Assembly: GCA_965263345.1 (NCBI GenBank)
Contig: CBDHHC010000016.1
Coordinates: forward strand, 186,001-250,000
DNA from: CBDHHC01 sp965263345
Lineage (GTDB): Bacteria; Pseudomonadota; Alphaproteobacteria; Rhizobiales; CBDHHC01
Length of the DNA: 64,000 bases
Reading direction: 5' to 3'
Position numbers and translations under genes: made by a program. Of the stretch, positions 27,174-35,896 are shown piece by piece. Below the pieces are notes generated by a model, which saw only the letters and a program-made list of their open reading frames with translations, did not search any database and had not been told where the DNA came from. The number at the start of each line of letters is the position of its first letter. Positions within the stretch are counted from its first letter, which is position 1.

Positions 27174-29222
27174 CTATGCGGCATTCGCCTGATGTTCAGA
27201 GACAATCTGATCAGCAAGTTTACCGGTAATTTCTGCAAGATGATCATATTTAGCAGTATAAGTTCCAACCCCAGCTGTCACAGAACGCAAATCAACAATA
27301 AGGTCCTGTAACTCTGCTTCAGGAATAAAAGCAACAACCCGCTCCCAACCAGACCAGTCTTCTTTGGTATTAAATTCCAGGATCTGTCCACGCCTAGAGG
27401 AAATTATACCGTTAATCTTAGTTGTCGCATCACTTGGAATAGACACATCTACTTTCATAATTGGCTCAAGTAAGACTGGCGCGCATTGCGGCATGCCTTT
27501 CGACATTGCAAGGCGACCAGCTGTACGAAACGCCTGATCAGAAGAATCAACATTATGATAAGAACCGTCAATCAAAGTAACCGAAACATCAACCACCGGA
27601 AAACCAAGTGGCCCAACATCAAGATAATCTTTCACCCCCACCTCAACGGAAGGGATATATTGCCGTGGCACCACGCCCCCCGTTATCGTCTCTGTAAATG
27701 AAAACCCGGCATCTCTGGGTAAAGGAGCAATATGTATCAATACGTCACCAAACTGCCCATGTCCTCCTGATTGCTTTTTATGCTTACCACGAACTTCAAC
27801 AGATTTACGTATCGTTTCTTTATATGGAATCGTGCGCTTATATATATCCGCACGGACACCATATTTCCCAACCAGCCGTTCCAGGGCAACTTTAAGATGA
27901 ATATCCCCCTGACCACAAAGCACCATTTCAGCTAAATCCTGCTTGTGTTCCAAATAAAGCGATGGATCTTCATCTACAAGCTTATGTAAAGCGGACGTCA
28001 GCTTTACTTCATCTCTGCGCTCCTTCGCGGTAACGGCAACACCATAAACAGGATCAGGCGGATGAGGGACGCTAATGTGAAAATCAACATGAGATGGCTC
28101 TAAATGGAGTGTCTGACCTGTTCCAACATTATCGAGCTTCCCAAAAGCTACTGTCGCCCCACAATGAGCTTCAGAGATCTTTTTTGTTTTCGTTCCATCA
28201 TACCCTAAAATACCAGATATTTTATGTTCTTGCTTATTTGAATAGACCAGAGAATTATCCAAATATTTTCCCGATAAGATACGAGCAATTGAGAGTTTGC
28301 CAGCATGACTTGTATGATATGTTTTAAGAACCTGTGCACAAGATCCTCTATCCGGCATATCTAATCGTTTTGCAGTTTCCTCAACCAATGGCGCTTCATG
28401 TCGTAAAGCTTTCAACAACCTCAAAATCCCATACCCCTTTGAAGCTGACCCCAACAAAACCGGACAAATCAGGCTTTGTTGTAAATCTTCAGTTAAATCG
28501 TCAAAAACCTGATTTCGTGGGGGGTCTATATCCTCAAGCAATTGTTCCATCAATTCATCATCATGGTCAGCGAGCTGCTCAAGCATGGAGAACCGCGCCT
28601 CAAGCTTCCTCTCTCTGACATCATCCGGTAACTCGGTAAGCTTGCTTTCTTCATGCCTGCGATACATAAAGGCACGTTCCAACGCAAGATCAACAAAACC
28701 AGTCACAGAACCATCATCCCATATCGGGATCTGCCGGAGCACAAGCGGTTTTTCACTGGCTGTCTGTAAAAGATTTAATACATCTCGAATTCGCCCATGT
28801 GTTTCATCAACTTTATTAAGAAAAATAAAATGAGGGATATTTCTGTCTTCAAGCTGTTTTAAAAGAACCTGCAGGGACGGTATTTTCTTCTCATCAGCTT
28901 CACAAATAACAACGGCTGCGTCACATCCCGTAACAACAGCCGTTGTATCATATTGAAATTCTATGGATCCAGGGCAATCAATAAAAGTAAACTCGTCTCC
29001 CAGAAAAGAAACAGAGGCAATATTGGGCTCCACGCTCATTCCTCTATTTTTGGCTTCAGGCGAGGTATCAACAAATTCAAACCCACTCGAGGCGGCGCCA
29101 GATCTCTTGACCGTATCCGTTCGGGCCAGGATCTCTTCCAGAAGAGATGTCTTCCCACTTTGGTAAGGGCCAACCAGCGCAATACAACGACGGCGAACAG
29201 GGGTGGTGTTGGATTGCCCCAT
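27174..29222 (-). CDS. Elongation factor G-like translational GTPase
   Basis: 682 residues with the five-domain EF-G plan. G1 is 'GPYQSGKTSL', the switch I region reads 'RGMSVEPNIASV', G3 is 'FIDCPGS' (Cys where EF-G has Thr in DTPG) and G4 is 'NKVD'. Domain IV has 'SGGHGQFGDVLIHIAP' and domain V 'EPIMKVDVSIPSD'. Canonical EF-G has 'RGITI' in switch I, so this is a diverged paralogue of the type annotated as EF-G-like in alphaproteobacteria, not the essential FusA of the str operon. It stands alone, without rpsL, rpsG or tuf. Its exact role is unknown. Confidence 0.9.
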   Translation of the reverse strand: MGQSNTTPVRRRCIALVGPYQSGKTSLLEEILARTDTVKRSGAASSGFEFVDTSPEAKNRGMSVEPNIASVSFLGDEFTFIDCPGSIEFQYDTTAVVTGCDAAVVICEADEKKIPSLQVLLKQLEDRNIPHFIFLNKVDETHGRIRDVLNLLQTASEKPLVLRQIPIWDDGSVTGFVDLALERAFMYRRHEESKLTELPDDVRERKLEARFSMLEQLADHDDELMEQLLEDIDPPRNQVFDDLTEDLQQSLICPVLLGSASKGYGILRLLKALRHEAPLVEETAKRLDMPDRGSCAQVLKTYHTSHAGKLSIARILSGKYLDNSLVYSNKQEHKISGILGYDGTKTKKISEAHCGATVAFGKLDNVGTGQTLHLEPSHVDFHISVPHPPDPVYGVAVTAKERRDEVKLTSALHKLVDEDPSLYLEHKQDLAEMVLCGQGDIHLKVALERLVGKYGVRADIYKRTIPYKETIRKSVEVRGKHKKQSGGHGQFGDVLIHIAPLPRDAGFSFTETITGGVVPRQYIPSVEVGVKDYLDVGPLGFPVVDVSVTLIDGSYHNVDSSDQAFRTAGRLAMSKGMPQCAPVLLEPIMKVDVSIPSDATTKINGIISSRRGQILEFNTKEDWSGWERVVAFIPEAELQDLIVDLRSVTAGVGTYTAKYDHLAEITGKLADQIVSEHQANAA

Positions 29223-29462
29223 AATTTCCTCCTTTTTGTCTGAAATTTACTTAATGCCGTAGTCTCCTTTTGGATGATTATTCGCGACAATCTTAAAAAC
29301 TCTATGATGTCCTTCTGAACTATAAAGAGCAAGAGGTCAAAACAATATATTAGTCGAAAGGATGAATAAGGTTAGGGAAAAGAAGGGATAATATCAAAAT
29401 CGCAGATTATATATTTCATTGTAAAACAAACAAAATGTTTCAAATATTTACTTTTTCAGACC

Positions 29463-30236
29463 TCACTCCCCCTGCTCCTCAGCCCAAACACGACGTTTTC
29501 CTGATATACTCTTATGTCGTTTCTGTTCTTTCTCAATTTTTGCTAACTCTTTCTGATATTCAAGATGTGCCTGCATCGCATCACGAGCCTCATGACTATC
29601 TTTATTTTCTATAGCATTCAGGATAATGTTATGCTGATCAATCAATTCTGCCCAAGTCGCAGGATCCTGGCTGCCCAACCGATGGCTTCTCTCAATTCCA
29701 TCCTTTAACAAGTCCTGTAAAATTCTGGCAATTTGAATCATCACTACATTGCCCGCTATATCTACGATAAGCATATGAAATTCAATATCAGCCTCAGCAG
29801 CTAAAATAAGGTCTCCCTTCTCAAGCGCATTTTGTAATCTTTCATGAATTACGTGTAGCTGATTGATATCATCCTTAGTAGCTTTTTTAGCCGCATCTGC
29901 CGCACAAGCACCTTCCAAGACAATTCTAAAATTCAAATAATCATAGATTGTATCAGGAGCACTCTGTAAAACCCGTACAAGCGGATCCGCAAGAGAAGAC
30001 CCAATAGTCTCAGAAACCCTTAACCGTGCACCATGTTGTGAAATCAATAAACCCTCTGAAATAAGAGCTTGTAAAGCTGATCGCAGCGAAGTTCGTGATA
30101 TGCCCATCCGACTTGCCAAGTCACGCTCTCCAGGCAGTAAATCGCCTGGGCTTAAAATATCCAATGCAATCAATTCACGAATCTGAGCGGCAGCAGCTTC
30201 CGAGAGATTTGGAGCTTTAACAGATGAAAAAGGCAT
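29463..30236 (-). CDS. FCD-domain GntR-family regulator (LldR/PdhR-like)
   Basis: About 257 residues from the ATG at 30236; the longer frame reaches into the operator region and was rejected. The N-terminal winged helix has 'SPGDLLPGERDLASRMGISRTSLRSALQALISEGLL'-type sequence in shorter blocks, typical of FadR-class GntR proteins. The C-terminal FCD domain follows ('DYLNFRIVLEGACAADAA', 'EADIEFHMLIVDIAGN', 'HNIILNAIENKD'), which binds small carboxylates. It is divergent from an L-lactate-dehydrogenase-like gene, and two TNGTNNNACNA sites lie between them, so it is probably a lactate or hydroxy-acid-responsive repressor. Confidence 0.9.
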   Translation of the reverse strand: MPFSSVKAPNLSEAAAAQIRELIALDILSPGDLLPGERDLASRMGISRTSLRSALQALISEGLLISQHGARLRVSETIGSSLADPLVRVLQSAPDTIYDYLNFRIVLEGACAADAAKKATKDDINQLHVIHERLQNALEKGDLILAAEADIEFHMLIVDIAGNVVMIQIARILQDLLKDGIERSHRLGSQDPATWAELIDQHNIILNAIENKDSHEARDAMQAHLEYQKELAKIEKEQKRHKSISGKRRVWAEEQGE

Positions 30237-30271
30237 ACGACTTTCCGATAGTTGATTTAAGGCTCTACATA

Positions 30272-30306
30272 TGGTATGACCATCATACCATAAATTGGTA
30301 CTACCA
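30272..30306. promoter_or_regulatory. Two LldR/PdhR-type operators in the divergent promoter region
   Basis: TGGTATGACCA at 30272-30282 and TGGTACTACCA at 30296-30306 both fit the TNGTNNNACNA consensus known for FadR-subfamily regulators such as LldR and PdhR. The first is also part of a perfect inverted repeat TGGTATGA / TCATACCA (30272-30290). Their starts are 24 bp apart. They lie between the start codons of the regulator and the lldD-like gene. Confidence 0.75.
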
Positions 30307-30348
30307 GAATACCAATAAACCTCGCAAAAGTAAATATGGGAACACAAC

Positions 30349-31506
30349 ATGGGACTCAATAACTGTCACAACTTTCAGGATTTTCGTAAATTGGCAAAAC
30401 GCCGTCTGCCAGGACCAATTTTCCATTATATTGATGGGGCGGCAGATGATGAGGTAACTTACCGCCGAAATACTGAGGCCTATGACCAATTTGATCTGGT
30501 CCCTAATGTTCTAGCTGGCGTTGAAAATATTGATATGAGCGTCACTGTTATGGGCCAAAAACTTGATATGCCCTTATATTGTGCTCCAACAGCCCTACAA
30601 AGATTATTCCATCATGATGGAGAACGCGCCGTCGCAAAAGCCGCTCAGAAATACGGGACGATGTTTGGCATATCATCACTCAGCACTGTAAGTTGTGAAG
30701 AAGTGAGTGAAATAACCTCCACCCCGAAAATGTTTCAGTTCTATTTCCATAAAGACAGGGGCTTAAATGATGCCCTTCTAGAACGTGCAAAAGCGGCCAA
30801 CTTTAATGTCATGGCTCTAACAGTTGACACCATCACTGGAGGCAATCGTGAACGGGATTTAAGAACTGGATTTACATCTCCACCAAAACTAACGCTCCAA
30901 AGCTTGCTAAGTTTTGCAGTTCACCCGGCATGGGCGATCAACTATTTTACGCATCCCAAATTTGACTTGCCCCACCTCTCAACTCATGTGAGTGCAGGAA
31001 CCAATATCGCTACCTCAATTGGAGATTATTTTTCTTCTATGCTGGACCAATCCATGAATTGGAAAGACGCTGAAAACCTATGCGCCAAATGGAACGGCCA
31101 ATTTGCCCTCAAAGGCATTATGAGTGTGGAAGATGCAAAACGTGCTGTCGATATTGGCTGCACGGGTATAATGGTATCAAACCATGGTGGCAGACAACTT
31201 GATGGTTCAAGAAGTCCATTTGATCAATTGGCTGAAATTGTAGACGCTGTTGGTGATAAAATTGATGTTATCTGCGAAGGAGGCATCCAACGTGGTACTC
31301 ATGTTCTCAAAGCACTTTCATTAGGTGCAAAAGCATGTTCTGGAGGACGACTATATCTTTACGCTCTGGCAGGAGCAGGCCAGGCAGGTGTTGAAAAAGC
31401 ATTAAGCAACATGCGGACTGAAATTGAGCGTGGTATGAAATTAATGGGCGTTACAAGTGTAGATCAACTCACAAGGGATAATCTACGTTTTAAGAACATA
31501 TATTAG
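30349..31506 (+). CDS. FMN-dependent alpha-hydroxy acid dehydrogenase (LldD-like)
   Basis: 385 residues, the normal size for the membrane-associated L-lactate dehydrogenase LldD. FMN-binding and catalytic motifs include 'IFHYIDGAADDEVTYRRN', 'MPLYCAPTALQRL', 'FQFYFHKDRG', 'ALTVDTITGGNRERDLR', 'FALKGIMSVEDAKRAVD' and 'SNHGGRQLDGSRSP', with the catalytic His near residue 279. The enzyme would oxidise L-lactate or another 2-hydroxy acid and pass electrons to the quinone pool. Divergent from an LldR-like regulator with matching operators. Glycolate- or mandelate-type substrates cannot be excluded. Confidence 0.9.
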   Translation: MGLNNCHNFQDFRKLAKRRLPGPIFHYIDGAADDEVTYRRNTEAYDQFDLVPNVLAGVENIDMSVTVMGQKLDMPLYCAPTALQRLFHHDGERAVAKAAQKYGTMFGISSLSTVSCEEVSEITSTPKMFQFYFHKDRGLNDALLERAKAANFNVMALTVDTITGGNRERDLRTGFTSPPKLTLQSLLSFAVHPAWAINYFTHPKFDLPHLSTHVSAGTNIATSIGDYFSSMLDQSMNWKDAENLCAKWNGQFALKGIMSVEDAKRAVDIGCTGIMVSNHGGRQLDGSRSPFDQLAEIVDAVGDKIDVICEGGIQRGTHVLKALSLGAKACSGGRLYLYALAGAGQAGVEKALSNMRTEIERGMKLMGVTSVDQLTRDNLRFKNIY

Positions 31507-31523
31507 CATCATAAGAACAATTT

Positions 31524-31556
31524 ATATTGCGAGGAAGACTAAATCTCTCGCAATAT
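31524..31556. terminator. Hairpin after the lldD-like gene
   Basis: Perfect 10-bp stem ATATTGCGAG / CTCGCAATAT with a 13-base loop, 18 bp after the stop and between two convergent genes. No long T run follows on either strand, so it may act as an attenuating or bidirectional stop. Confidence 0.5.
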
Positions 31557-31577
31557 CAAATAATGAAACAAAGCCAG

Positions 31578-32120
31578 TTAAACGTCTTCCTCAACTGGCA
31601 CAATAACTCCATAAGCCTTGTTGTTCTTAACCTTTAAAATCCAACGATCTTCTTCATCTTCGCCAAAAGCTTTCATTTCACCATTTAACACATGACTTTG
31701 TAAAAAAGGGAGCTCAGATTTGGCCTTAGGGTCATCACCAATAAAATGATCAATTAAATACTGCATCCATTCAAGAGAATAGTAAAACTTTTCCAAACCA
31801 TCCCAAACGATATAATGACCATCATCCGTTGGCATAAACTGGCACCATTTGCTTGGTTGGCCATCTGGTGGGGAACCATCGTCAATGATCTCTTTTTGGG
31901 CACCGCTCTCTAACTCATATCCCCAAAAAGACCAAAACTGAATATAGATCTTAGAAATCATTTCTGTTAAAAAATTTCTTTTTTGTAAGAAATAATAAGC
32001 TTCACTATGTTTGCGTTTTATATGTGCAACGCCACAAAAAAATTTAAGAAACTTAATTTCTTCTTTATTAAGAGGTGGCGAGATTTTCACCTTACCTTCA
32101 AATGTTGTTGTATATCCCAT
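31578..32120 (-). CDS. Conserved hypothetical protein (MGYTT-type N-terminus)
   Basis: About 180 residues from the ATG at 32120; the longer frame would overlap the neighbouring gene. The start 'MGYTTTFEGKVKISPPL' followed by a helix 'EEIKFLKFFCGVAH' is a pattern I know from scattered small bacterial proteins of unknown function. A central 'GSPPDGQPSKWCQFMPTDDG' and 'ALEKF-YYSLEWMQYLIDHF'-like helix follow. No signal peptide, membrane helix or catalytic motif. It follows a membrane-anchored hypothetical gene by about 23 bp and is probably co-transcribed with it. Confidence 0.65.
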   Translation of the reverse strand: MGYTTTFEGKVKISPPLNKEEIKFLKFFCGVAHIKRKHSEAYYFLQKRNFLTEMISKIYIQFWSFWGYELESGAQKEIIDDGSPPDGQPSKWCQFMPTDDGHYIVWDGLEKFYYSLEWMQYLIDHFIGDDPKAKSELPFLQSHVLNGEMKAFGEDEEDRWILKVKNNKAYGVIVPVEEDV

Positions 32121-32143
32121 AATTATACTTTCAAGAAAAAAAA

Positions 32144-32956
32144 TTATTTCGTTTCTAGCCAAATAAATTTTGGATAGTGAACCCCAAGCTTAATGTTCAA
32201 AGGCTCAAGCTCATTTTCGTAAATACAAATCATCCACGGAAAACCCGATTCGGTATTCGTAAAGGCAAAGCGTAAACCATTTCCCTTTTGCTTCATAAGA
32301 TCACCAACTTGTTCAAAAACTGACCAAGACAGGAATTTTGTTGGTAAGAAGCACTCTTGTCCATCTTCATAAAATGTAAGGTTACGATCTAGTGTTAACT
32401 CAGGATCATATGCAGTCAATAATTGATTAATGTCATCTAAAGTTAGAGCACCATCTGACATCTTTACCATCCTTTTAAGAATGGAATTGAAACCTAATTC
32501 GTTGCGAGCTGAAGTTTTTGGAATAATCTCCAACCTTGAATAAAACTGCTCTAAGGGGTTATCTCTTAAATCAGGTGATAAATAGTGCCTGAACTCATTC
32601 AGGCCTGTTATAATATGGTAAAAGTTAAGCTTTATGCCACCATCAGTACCCCAAAGCCCTGTCTTATCTAGATGTTCATGAAATTGGTGTAGATCAAATT
32701 GATCCATATTAACAATTTTATATGACGCTAAAATATCGAAAATACGATCAAACTCTTCGTGTATATCTTGGGGTACTGGGATGACTCTGTTCGGAAGAGC
32801 AGCATCTACTCTTTTTTGATTTTCAATTTTCTCTTTTTTTATTCTTTTAGAAACGCGTTTAGAATCATAAATAAGGTAAATAACCAAAAAAGAGAGGACA
32901 ATTACTGTCAAAATAGTTTTGAACCAATATTCATTTGGAATTATACTTTCTATCAT
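32144..32956 (-). CDS. Membrane-anchored hypothetical protein
   Basis: About 270 residues (a GTG at 32965 would add three). A single N-terminal membrane helix near residues 13-32 ('FKTILTVIVLSFLVIYLIY') is followed by a basic stop-transfer sequence and a soluble domain of about 220 residues, probably cytoplasmic. Visible blocks include 'HEHLDKTGLWGTDGGIKLNF' and 'GFPWMICIYENELEPLNIKL'. I cannot assign a family with confidence. It is upstream of the MGYTT-type protein on the same strand. Confidence 0.55.
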   Translation of the reverse strand: MIESIIPNEYWFKTILTVIVLSFLVIYLIYDSKRVSKRIKKEKIENQKRVDAALPNRVIPVPQDIHEEFDRIFDILASYKIVNMDQFDLHQFHEHLDKTGLWGTDGGIKLNFYHIITGLNEFRHYLSPDLRDNPLEQFYSRLEIIPKTSARNELGFNSILKRMVKMSDGALTLDDINQLLTAYDPELTLDRNLTFYEDGQECFLPTKFLSWSVFEQVGDLMKQKGNGLRFAFTNTESGFPWMICIYENELEPLNIKLGVHYPKFIWLETK

Positions 32957-33149
32957 TTCCCCCACCCAGCGGATCTAAGGATTTCACTTTATCCGACTAT
33001 TAAACCAACCAATAGCCTTCTTCAATACCTCTACCCCCCGTTAAAAAAAAGCCATTTCCATATGATATTATTAAAAAAAATATTTGAACTTTATCCGGTG
33101 CCATTACGACAGCATTTATAGCAACTACAAAAAATATGGAGCACAGTAT

Positions 33150-33917
33150 ATGTTTGATCGCTTTTTCAAAAAAACAAATAACTCTCTCAAATTCGCCTCA
33201 ATACCCTTTGGTGCACTCATAATCGCAGCAACAAGCCTGACAATTTTTCCCAATAAAGCTGAAGCAAATGAAGCTGCATGCTTTAATTTTGTACAAAATA
33301 ATATTCCTTGGAATTATGGGGGAAGTACCAAATGGGCATCGGGTAATGTAAAAAACTTATGTAAGGGCACATCAAAAGCTGCCGAACCTGGTCGTTGCTT
33401 TGACCGTGTCATGCATGGCAACATCAGCTATGGATCAGGAAACAGATGGCAGTGGAAAAACGCACTGAACTTATGTCAGGGTACAAATAATGCGAATGCA
33501 ACAATTTCCTGTTTCTCTGGAAAAATCGCGAGCGGTCTTGCTTGGCCTGCCGCAATTAATGCCTGTAAAAAAGTCCCTATCATTATCACGATAGGAACAT
33601 CAGCTGCAGAAAATGCATGCTTTAGTTTTGTGCAAAATAATATTCCTTGGAACTATGGAGGAAGCACACGTTGGGCCTCAGGTAATGTCAAAAACCTCTG
33701 CAAAGGCACAACAAAATCAGCTGAACCAGGACGTTGCTTTGACCGCATCATGCATGGAAACATCAGCTATGGAACAGGATCAAAATGGAAATGGCAAAAT
33801 GCCCTTAAACTCTGCAAAGGGACAAGCAATGCAAATGCAACGATCTCTTGTTTCTCTGGAAAAATATCAAGTGGCCAACCATGGCCTGCAGCAATAAACA
33901 GCTGTAAAGCAAGTTAA
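33150..33917 (+). CDS. Secreted Cys-rich protein made of two near-identical 100-residue repeats
   Basis: About 255 residues from the ATG at 33150, which follows a GGAG site; a TTG start at 33084 is less likely. After an N-terminal signal region (hydrophobic 'FGALIIAATSLTIF', cleavage probably after 'NKAEA') come two copies of a roughly 100-residue module, each with six cysteines. Each module looks built from three smaller units of the form C-F-x...W-x-x-A-x-x-x-C-K/Q-G-T, with 'FVQNNIPWNYGGS', 'RCFDR-MHGNISYG' and 'ISCFSGKI' recurring. The even Cys number suggests disulfides in the periplasm or outside. Not recognised; possibly a binding or matrix protein. Confidence 0.75.
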   Translation: MFDRFFKKTNNSLKFASIPFGALIIAATSLTIFPNKAEANEAACFNFVQNNIPWNYGGSTKWASGNVKNLCKGTSKAAEPGRCFDRVMHGNISYGSGNRWQWKNALNLCQGTNNANATISCFSGKIASGLAWPAAINACKKVPIIITIGTSAAENACFSFVQNNIPWNYGGSTRWASGNVKNLCKGTTKSAEPGRCFDRIMHGNISYGTGSKWKWQNALKLCKGTSNANATISCFSGKISSGQPWPAAINSCKAS

Positions 33918-33919
33918 AT

Positions 33920-33955
33920 AAAAAAACAGGAAGGCATAGTGATTATGCCTTCCTG
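33920..33955 (-). terminator. Strong terminator of the YHS-domain gene
   Basis: Perfect 12-bp stem CAGGAAGGCATA / TATGCCTTCCTG (33927-33938, 33944-33955) with a 5-base loop. On the minus strand it is followed by seven T residues. It lies between convergent genes and primarily ends the YHS-gene transcript. Confidence 0.88.
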
Positions 33956-33965
33956 AATTCAAATA

Positions 33966-34490
33966 CTATAGAGGTGCAGGAGAACCTTTATACTGTGGAA
34001 TTGGACTTTTTGAAGCCGCTTTACCTTCTAGACCTGAGATCCAGTTTTTATCAGCTTTTTTGATATTTCCAGAAATATCCTTTTCCCAGAAACCAACAAC
34101 TGCTGAAGTGATATTCAAGTAAAGCTTCCCATCAATAATTCGCCATAAATTAGGATTAGCAGGAACTTTACCACCTTGTGCAGCACCATAAGCACAATGA
34201 CCATTATAAGCCGGAGCATATTTTGCAGGGTCAGCTACAAACTTGTCACGATTTTCAGCTGTAGAGAAGGCCCACTTAGCACCGTTATAGTCAGCAGTAA
34301 AAGACTTTTTACCAGCAACAGGAGCAGGCTGAGCTTTACCAACCTCATTTTGCTTTAAACCATGGTAAGCAACCACATCATAACCACTTACCGCGAAGCC
34401 AGTTTTATCAATATACTGCTCACCAGCAACTGCTGATGTTGTAAAAAATGCAAAAACAATTGCAAAAAGAGCTGCAAAATTCTGTCTCAT
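33966..34490 (-). CDS. Secreted YHS-domain protein
   Basis: 174 residues with a signal peptide (cleavage probably after 'SAVA') and a single YHS domain: 'GFAVSGYDVVAYHGL', 'SFTADYNGAKWAFSTAENRDKFVADPAKYAPAYNG' in its parts, then 'CAYGAAQG'. YHS domains are small, often metal- or heme-associated modules. The later 'VNANPNLWRIIDGKLYLN'-like section is typical of the 150-residue exported YHS proteins seen in proteobacteria. Stands as a single gene with its own terminator. Confidence 0.9.
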   Translation of the reverse strand: MRQNFAALFAIVFAFFTTSAVAGEQYIDKTGFAVSGYDVVAYHGLKQNEVGKAQPAPVAGKKSFTADYNGAKWAFSTAENRDKFVADPAKYAPAYNGHCAYGAAQGGKVPANPNLWRIIDGKLYLNITSAVVGFWEKDISGNIKKADKNWISGLEGKAASKSPIPQYKGSPAPL

Positions 34491-34614
34491 ATCAACATTT
34501 CCTTTTCGTTGTATAAATTAAATCCGTGATAGTTGTAAAATAACAGACATTTTCAGAACTTTAAGACAACTTCAAGAAGGTGTGATCACTTGTGATGTGA
34601 TATTGCAGAACAAT

Positions 34615-35574
34615 TTAAGAAAAAGAAGAAATATGTCCATCTTGTTCAGAATTTTTACGCTCGTCTTTATATGTCTTACGTATTTTACGAACACGGATAT
34701 AATCGGAAATTGTTCGCCAAAGACTACTCGGTAGCCTGCTGTGACTCTTTAAAAGGTTAATATCATGATGCAAGCCATATAAATTGCCTTTAGCAATGTT
34801 TTTTATAACAGAACGAAAGATCAGATAATTCAGAGCATCTCTATAAGATGTCTCGAAAGTTGGATGGCGATCCACAATATCCATTAATGCTGAAATATAA
34901 CCTTTATGGTGAGAAGCAATTCCATCATCCGACCAGGATTTCTCCCATAAAACGTCACTAATAAGAACACACCCATACTTATGGCACAAACGTAACAGCA
35001 ACTCTCTGTCCTGGATTCGTCTTAAATCAATATCGAATTGCTTATCTTCAGAGAGTATGGAACGTTTAATTGTCAAACCACTAGTGCTTGGATCAATAAC
35101 ATAATAATGCAACATCCTCATAAACTCAGGAGGTGTTAATGTCTTTGAAGCATGGTGAAAAAAGGAAACTCTATTAGATTTTACACGTTTATGCGAAGAG
35201 ATAAAAATAACTTCCGTTGGAAATTTGCTAATTTCTTGGTTAAGGCAAAATAACTTGTTTTCTAAAAAAATATCATCAGAGTCTAAAAAACTAATATAAT
35301 CGCCACGAGCAGAGTTAATGCCAGTATTGCGTGCAGCATTTGCGCCAGAACGCTTTTCATGAAGAACATACCGTATACGTTCATCACCCAAACTCTCAAT
35401 ACTTTCCTTGGTATTGTCGGTTGAACCATCATCAACAACCACAATTTCGAAATCTATAAAAGTCTGATTTAAAACACTATTGATAGCATTGAGAACACTC
35501 TTTTCCCTATTATATGTCGGAATCACAACAGAAAATAATGGAGTTCTATCAACATTTTGTTCTGGACCACCCAT
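34615..35574 (-). CDS. Glycosyltransferase family 2
   Basis: 319 residues. The GT-A start 'FSVVIPTYNREKSVLNAINS' and 'EIVVVDDGSTDNTKESIE' are diagnostic, and 'GDYISFLDSDDIF' contains the DxD-like metal site. About 130 C-terminal residues are basic and probably acceptor-specific. No membrane helix. Such enzymes usually act in polysaccharide or lipopolysaccharide synthesis. No other sugar genes are adjacent, so the acceptor is unknown. The first few residues before 'LFSVVIP' are of uncertain start. Confidence 0.92.
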   Translation of the reverse strand: MGGPEQNVDRTPLFSVVIPTYNREKSVLNAINSVLNQTFIDFEIVVVDDGSTDNTKESIESLGDERIRYVLHEKRSGANAARNTGINSARGDYISFLDSDDIFLENKLFCLNQEISKFPTEVIFISSHKRVKSNRVSFFHHASKTLTPPEFMRMLHYYVIDPSTSGLTIKRSILSEDKQFDIDLRRIQDRELLLRLCHKYGCVLISDVLWEKSWSDDGIASHHKGYISALMDIVDRHPTFETSYRDALNYLIFRSVIKNIAKGNLYGLHHDINLLKSHSRLPSSLWRTISDYIRVRKIRKTYKDERKNSEQDGHISSFS

Positions 35575-35896
35575 GCCAAAGACCCTACTCGTAACAAATA
35601 GAATAAATACATGAAATCAATCATGCAAGATTTATGTGTTACAATAACTTATGGCGATATTCTGACAATAAAAATTAATAAAAAATTGAATGATACTTAA
35701 TACACAAAATTATGGAATTGACAAAATTATAACTTCGAAATGCCTAAATCTTCTGTCTTCATTTAAAAATGCGGATTTTGAGGGAAAATTGCTCCTGGAA
35801 AACCTGTTTATGATGTAAACTTCATCTAGAAGAGCTTTAAATAAACAGTTAGCCTAGTACATAGTATTACTGATTATATTTAAACTGTTTTTTTAT
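35575..35896. other. AT-rich divergent intergenic region
   Basis: About 320 bases between a glycosyltransferase gene and a hydrolase gene pointing away from each other. It must contain both promoters, but no clear operator or structured RNA was seen. Confidence 0.4.
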
